NCBI GenBank assembly: GCA_016124585.1
Contig: WGNL01000025.1
Location: 1 to 64,000, forward strand
DNA: 64,000 nucleotides
Direction of reading: 5' to 3'
DNA from: Bacteroidota bacterium
Lineage (GTDB): Bacteria; Bacteroidota; Bacteroidia; Chitinophagales; Saprospiraceae
Shown: one piece after another, positions 58,907 to 64,000 of the stretch
How positions within the stretch are numbered: the stretch's first letter is position 1
How the letters are laid out: each line of letters starts with the position of its first letter
The notes under the pieces: generated by a model
Database searches by the model: none
Told to the model about the DNA's origin: nothing
The model's input: only the letters and a program-made list of their open reading frames with translations
Made by a program: the position numbers and the translations under genes

Positions 58907-61231
58907 TCATTTACAAATCACCTCATCCATGTTGAACACCAACGCTACGGTCTCCATCAGCGCAGCGGATTCAATTGGGTCTAGGTCTTCATCTATTGGG
59001 CTATCGCCAACTTTAAGTAGCGACTTTGCCAAGTCTGACTTTCCAGATAGCTCCGTTTTCTTTTCGATGAAATGTTTTTCCAAAACCGCCAATTCCCGCT
59101 CAGTAGGCTGACGGGCGGCTACTTGCCGAAAGGCAGATGATAGGCGTTTTGGCAACGAAGCCGCTTTAGTCTTCAACAATTTTTGTGCAATCGTGCGGCT
59201 GGCCTCCAGCATCATGGGGTCGTTCATCAGGTTGAGTGCTTGGAGCGGGGTATTGGTGCGTTGCCGCTTAACGGCGCATACGTCCCGGTAACTGGCATCG
59301 AAAGTCGTAAGGAATGGGTGTGGCAGTGTCCGTTTAAAGATGGTGTACATGGTTCGACGGTAAAGCTTGTCGTCTTTGTCCTGCACATATTTTGTCAGAG
59401 AGCCACGGCCATCACCTGCATTGGTTTCCTCCCAAAGCCCCGCAGGTTGGTATGGGCGAACTGGTGGGCCCCCAATCATTGGGTTGAGCAAACCGCTAGC
59501 CAGTAGCCAAGTGTCCCTGATTTCCTCTGGGGTCATGCGATAGCGGGGCCCACGGCTCACGAGACGGTTCTCAGGGTCACGCTCCAATTTTTCAGGGGAA
59601 GTGGCCGCCAACTGACGATAGGCCGCCGAAGTCACGATTTCCTTTATCAAGCGCTTCATATCCCAACCATTTTCCCGGAAGTCGATGGCCAGCCAATCCA
59701 AAAGTTCGGGATGGGAGGGCAGCTCTCCTTGACTGCCAAAGTTCTCGGTACTTTTCACCAAGCCCATTCCAAAGAAGTGCTGCCAAATTCGATTGACGGC
59801 AACCCTTGCAGTCAATGGATTTTTTTCATCAAACAGCCATTTGGAAAGACCAAGGCGGTTGCAATCAAGGTCGTCCGGGAAAGCAAGTACGGATTTTGGT
59901 GTTCCGAACATAACTTGTTTGCCATGATGGTCGTATTGGCCACGCTTCAAAATATAGGTCTTGTGCAGGGTGTCAGATTCCTGCATAATCATGCTGACAA
60001 TTGTGTCCGGTTGCGAGTGGTTGATAAAACTAAGAAGGCCGTTCAGTTCCTCTTTTGTGGGAACCAAGGTTGGTTGCTCCGCAATGCTAATATTGCTTAC
60101 ATCCCCATAAAATCCTCGTTCGGTATTTTGGTTAAAAAAGGCATAGGTACTGTAATATTCTTCCTGTGAAATGGGGTCGTATTTATGGTCGTGGCATTTG
60201 GCACATTCCATGGTCAAACCAAGAAAAGCGGTCGAAAACAGGTTGGTCTTGTCGGCAATGTATTCCACTCGGTATTCTTCTTCAATAACGCCCCCTTCTT
60301 GCGTGATTTTATGGTTTCGGCAAAAACCAGTGGCAAGGATTTGTTCCTTGTTGGCGTTGGGCAGCAAGTCTCCAGCCAACTGCCAGGTCACGAATTGGTC
60401 ATAGGGCAGGTTTTCATTGTAGGCATGGATGACCCAATCCCGCCAAGGCCATTGAGAACGATAGCTGTCGTCTTGGTAGCCATGAGAGTCGGCGTAACGT
60501 GCGACATCGAGCCACTGAGCGGCTTGGTGTTCCCCGTAACTGGGCATTGCAAGCAAGGTGTCCACCATTTTTTCAAAAGCATCGGCGGATTCATCACCGA
60601 GGAAGCGGTCGAGCAGGGCAGGGGAGGGCGGTAACCCTGTGATGTCGTAGCTCGCCCGACGAAGCAATCGTTCTTTGTCGGCTTCGGGGTTCGGTTTGAG
60701 TCCTTTGCTTTCAAGCTTTTGCAGAATAAAAAAATCAATGCTGCTCCGGGCCCATGCCTTGTTTTTTATTTTCGGTAAATCGGGCTTGGTAGGCGGTATG
60801 AAAGCCCAATGCTGCTTGTACTTGGCCCCCTGTTCTATCCATTTCTTAATCAGGGCTTTTTCAAATTCGGTGAGGGACAGGTTGCTCTCTGGTGGAGGCA
60901 TCATCTCTTCGGGGTCATTATTCATGATGCGGAGGTAGAGTTCGCTTTGCTCCGGTTTACCCGGCACAATGATATGCCGTGTGGAGTCCTCCTTTAGCGT
61001 TTTGAAAAAACCAGCCTCAGTGTTCAAGCCGAGTTCGTGTTCTTGTTTGGCCTTGTCAGGTCCATGGCATTTGAAGCAACGGTCAGAGATAATGGGTTTG
61101 ATATGGTAGTTGAAGTCAACGATATTAGGAAGTCCAGCAGTTTTTTCACGGGCAAAAAATGCGGGAAACAGAAATACAGATGCTAAGATAATCCCACCAA
61201 TGCCCAGCATTAATTTTGTGGATGACTTCAT
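58907..61231 (-). CDS. Planctomycete-type cytochrome c / DUF1549 / DUF1553 protein
   Basis: N-term FNYHIKPIISDRCFKCHGPDKAKQEHELGLNT (CxxCH heme motif); SSIDFFILQKLESKGLKPNPEADKERLLRRASYDITGLPPSP; C-terminal VKRQRTNTPLQALNLMNDP. Confidence 0.9.
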   Translation of the reverse strand: MKSSTKLMLGIGGIILASVFLFPAFFAREKTAGLPNIVDFNYHIKPIISDRCFKCHGPDKAKQEHELGLNTEAGFFKTLKEDSTRHIIVPGKPEQSELYLRIMNNDPEEMMPPPESNLSLTEFEKALIKKWIEQGAKYKQHWAFIPPTKPDLPKIKNKAWARSSIDFFILQKLESKGLKPNPEADKERLLRRASYDITGLPPSPALLDRFLGDESADAFEKMVDTLLAMPSYGEHQAAQWLDVARYADSHGYQDDSYRSQWPWRDWVIHAYNENLPYDQFVTWQLAGDLLPNANKEQILATGFCRNHKITQEGGVIEEEYRVEYIADKTNLFSTAFLGLTMECAKCHDHKYDPISQEEYYSTYAFFNQNTERGFYGDVSNISIAEQPTLVPTKEELNGLLSFINHSQPDTIVSMIMQESDTLHKTYILKRGQYDHHGKQVMFGTPKSVLAFPDDLDCNRLGLSKWLFDEKNPLTARVAVNRIWQHFFGMGLVKSTENFGSQGELPSHPELLDWLAIDFRENGWDMKRLIKEIVTSAAYRQLAATSPEKLERDPENRLVSRGPRYRMTPEEIRDTWLLASGLLNPMIGGPPVRPYQPAGLWEETNAGDGRGSLTKYVQDKDDKLYRRTMYTIFKRTLPHPFLTTFDASYRDVCAVKRQRTNTPLQALNLMNDPMMLEASRTIAQKLLKTKAASLPKRLSSAFRQVAARQPTERELAVLEKHFIEKKTELSGKSDLAKSLLKVGDSPIDEDLDPIESAALMETVALVFNMDEVICK

Positions 61232-61840
61232 AAAGGCTTTAAATGATTGGTAATTCGAGGGCCTAAGGTAGGAAAATATTTCTAGGAAATGAAAAGGGGC
61301 TTTTGCTGGTTTTTCAAGAAAATCTGCACAATCTCACCCTATATCTGTAGTTCGTCATTTTTAGTTTTTTACCATTTTTCTAACTTCCATATTTACGTTC
61401 ACTTTTGAAGGGTTGCAAAAGTTGCTATGTTTTCAAGCGGTTCGTTCTGATTCACATAGGTGTAAATTCCTTGAACGTTCTAAAACCTGCCATAAACATC
61501 AAATTGACTATTGCCCGGTTTTGTGAGGAAAGCATTCACTTGAATTTTTAGGAACAAAAGTTCAAGTTATTGCAGGCAAAAACTAGCATTCAAGTTCCCT
61601 AGGATTTGTAACCTGAAATCAAGTCCAATAAAATTGATAATAATTTGATTTAAAGAAAATAGGTTGAAAAAAATGGGTAGATAAGGACTATTTGGATTAG
61701 AGTCCTTATCCGGGCGCATTAGTAATTTACTAATGCGTTCTATTTTAGGATAGAAGATTTTAGCATTTAGTATCAGCTTCAGCTTTTGTTAAGCGATAAT
61801 TTTATGAGATTACTATTCGAGATTAGCTCTGTTAAAGAAG

Positions 61841-61870
61841 GCGCACTAGAAAAAATCTAGTGCGCTTTTA
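61841..61870. terminator. Hairpin terminator, possibly bidirectional
   Basis: GCGCACTAGA-AAAAA-TCTAGTGCGC perfect 10-bp stem followed by TTTTACTTTT on +; lies just downstream of the minus-strand glutamate synthase gene. Confidence 0.75.
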
Positions 61871-61881
61871 CTTTTGTCAAG

Positions 61882-63489
61882 TCAGAATTTTTCTGTGGAT
61901 GCCTCTTCCATTTCTTTAGACCAATTAGATGGGATTGTGTGCGCATCCAACAAGCAGCCAGTCGGCAGGTAGGGGTAAAGCTCATCAAACCTTCGGACTT
62001 CGCTCATATTCACCCGACGATAGACATGTGCCCTTTTTATCAGGCTCGGCTCCGTTAGGCCGGCAGCCCCCATCAGTTCTACGAATGAATGGACGGTCAA
62101 ATCATGGTAATTGGCGACCCGTACTTTCTTTTCTTTTACCACTAGTCCGTGCGTAAGTTCAGGGTCTTGTGTCGCTACACCGGTTGGGCAGGTATTTAAG
62201 TTGCATTCCAGGGCTTGGATACAGCCCAAAGCAAGCATCATGGCACGGGCTGAATTGCAGGTATCTGCTCCAAGTGCCATAGCCCGGAAGAGGTGGAACC
62301 CGGTGAGAATTTTGCCGGAGGCAATCACCCGAATGTCCTTTTTTAGGTCAAACCCTTGCAAAGCGTCACAAACGAAAGCCAAACCATCCAAGAATGGCAT
62401 TCCCACTGAGTTTGAAAACTCCAATGGGGCTGCGCCAGTGCCACCTTCACCACCATCAACAGTGATGAAATCTGGTTGAATGCCCGTTTCGACCATTGCC
62501 TTGCAAATGCCTAAGAACTCGCTCTTTTTGCCCACACAAAGTTTGAAACCAATGGGTTTTCCCCCCGAAAGTTCCTGCATTTGTTTTACCAATTTTAGCA
62601 AGCCAATTGGAGAGTTGAATGCAGAATGAGCTGGAGGGGACAGTACTTCTGTGCCGGGTTCTACACCTCTAATTTCTGCTATTTCCGGAGTGTTCTTTTT
62701 GGCAGGCAGAATGCCGCCGTGCCCAGGCTTTGCGCCTTGTGAGAGTTTAATTTCCACCATTTTTACATTGGGTGTTGCCACCCTTTTTGTAAATGCTTCA
62801 GGTGAAAAATGCCCATCCAAAGTTCGGCAACCAAAATAGCCAGTGCCAACTTGGTATATCAAATCGCCACCTTCGGCTAGGTGGTGTGGGCTGATGCCGC
62901 CTTCCCCGGTATTGTGGGCAAAGCCGCCAATTTTTGCGCCGCCGTTTAGTGCCAGTATTGCTTTGTCGCTCAATGAGCCAAATGACATGGCGGAAACATT
63001 CAGCACGCTCGCTGAATAGGGTTGTTGGCAATTCTTGTTGCCGAAAACTACCCTTGGTGCATAATCCAATTCATGCCCAGACAGTGCTGCAATGGAATGG
63101 TTCACCCATTCGTAACCTTCTGCATACACATCGAGCTGGGTGCCAAATGGGGTCGTGTCTACCTCTTTTTTTGCCCTTGAATAAACCACCGCTCTGAAAA
63201 TCCTGCTAATGGGTGCCCCGTTCGTATCCGATTCAATAAAATACTGGTAAATCTTTGGGCGCAGCTCTTCCATGATGTACCTGCCTCTTCCCAGTACTGG
63301 GAAATTGCGCATGATGGCGTGTTTTGCCTGAAACATATCATAGAAGCCCAACAACAAGATGGGGATCAGCACCCAGAGTACATGAAAAAAAGGCGGCCAA
63401 AAAAAATAGCCGACAATACCGACAATCAACAAGGATAAAAGTGTGAAGACTAGGAAATCGTTGCGCATGATTTGGGAATTTTTATTCAA
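61882..63489 (-). CDS. FMN-binding glutamate synthase family protein
   Basis: MSFGSLSDKAILALNGGAKIGGFAHNTGEGGISPHHLAEGGDLIYQVGTGYFG, KLSQGAKPGHGGILPAKK, CNLNTCPTGVATQDP. Confidence 0.92.
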   Translation of the reverse strand: MNKNSQIMRNDFLVFTLLSLLIVGIVGYFFWPPFFHVLWVLIPILLLGFYDMFQAKHAIMRNFPVLGRGRYIMEELRPKIYQYFIESDTNGAPISRIFRAVVYSRAKKEVDTTPFGTQLDVYAEGYEWVNHSIAALSGHELDYAPRVVFGNKNCQQPYSASVLNVSAMSFGSLSDKAILALNGGAKIGGFAHNTGEGGISPHHLAEGGDLIYQVGTGYFGCRTLDGHFSPEAFTKRVATPNVKMVEIKLSQGAKPGHGGILPAKKNTPEIAEIRGVEPGTEVLSPPAHSAFNSPIGLLKLVKQMQELSGGKPIGFKLCVGKKSEFLGICKAMVETGIQPDFITVDGGEGGTGAAPLEFSNSVGMPFLDGLAFVCDALQGFDLKKDIRVIASGKILTGFHLFRAMALGADTCNSARAMMLALGCIQALECNLNTCPTGVATQDPELTHGLVVKEKKVRVANYHDLTVHSFVELMGAAGLTEPSLIKRAHVYRRVNMSEVRRFDELYPYLPTGCLLDAHTIPSNWSKEMEEASTEKF

Positions 63490-63769
63490 TTGAGAACGGA
63501 GGAAAAAAGCATAAGCAGACTAAAACAAAACCTTTTCGGTTTCTTCACAGCAAATACAAGCAAATTTTTCAACTGTAATTCTTAACAAGAACCAAAGGAA
63601 GGATTTTTCATGTATTTTCAATAGAAATGAAGTGTTGAGTGAAGTTTGTGGCAAATATGGATTTAAGCTGATTTCAAACAAAAATTGGAATACCCCCTAA
63701 AAATTGTTGTAGTTATCCCTGAAAACCTAATTTTTTTCTACTAAACCCTATTTTTTTTGGGGGTAGCGT

Positions 63770-63799
63770 TTTGGGTAAGGTATTTTGATTCTACCTTTG
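63770..63799 (+). promoter_or_regulatory. Putative Bacteroidota-type promoter
   Basis: TTTG ending at 63773 and TACCTTTG at 63792-63799, 18-nt spacing, upstream of the 63840 start. Confidence 0.6.
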
Positions 63800-63839
63800 C
63801 CCCTGATTTTTTTGAAACAATTAAAAATAAAAATCCAAC

Positions 63840-64000
63840 ATGGCAACTATCCGTTTTCAGGCAATTCGTGAAACTTTGAACAGACAGCCCGTTCCAGTTG
63901 TAGAACCAAATCTGCGTAGGTCAGAATTGTATGCGGCCAACGTTTTTACCATTAGCACAGCTAAGCACTATATGCCCAAAGAGGCCTACAATGCTGTCCT
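63840..64000 (+). CDS. Glutamine synthetase type III, N-terminus (truncated by window end)
   Basis: My translation MATIRFQAIRETLNRQPVPVVEPNLRRSELYAANVFTISTAKHYMPKEAYNAV resembles the GSIII N-terminus; not in the ORF track because it runs off the window. Confidence 0.7.
   Translation, partial: MATIRFQAIRETLNRQPVPVVEPNLRRSELYAANVFTISTAKHYMPKEAYNAV

Overview
This 64 kb window looks like a chromosomal segment of a Bacteroidota bacterium, possibly Saprospiria-like. That placement is inferred from SusC/SusD proteins, T9SS-type C-terminal tails, a type III glutamine synthetase start and TAnnTTTG-type promoters; no rRNA is present to confirm it. Most of the window is core or housekeeping: transketolase, groES/groEL, rlmN, a Sua5/YrdC-family gene, methylmalonyl-CoA epimerase, a TamB-like protein, an HMG-CoA-synthase-family protein, tRNA-Asn, an FMN-binding glutamate synthase and the start of glutamine synthetase III. 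Accessory content includes: (i) an apparent operon with an effector-associated-domain-like (EAD11-like) / beta-sandwich / TM / TonB-C protein followed by a dynamin-like GTPase and a small lipoprotein (25.7-30.0 kb), the best candidate for an undescribed conflict or membrane-response system; (ii) a divergent patatin phospholipase / DUF4231 (SLATT-like 2TM) pair (18.2-19.9 kb); (iii) an AraC-SusC-SusD-SusE locus in which SusD carries an insertion closely similar to the adjacent SusE-like protein; (iv) three consecutive T9SS-tail secreted proteins, one with a degenerate metzincin-like motif; (v) a 7-copy 21-bp tandem repeat, a 32-bp perfect inverted repeat with a related half elsewhere, and several unexplained structured intergenic regions. 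No CRISPR array, transposase, integrase or rRNA was seen. All family names come from reading the translated sequence and no database search was run.
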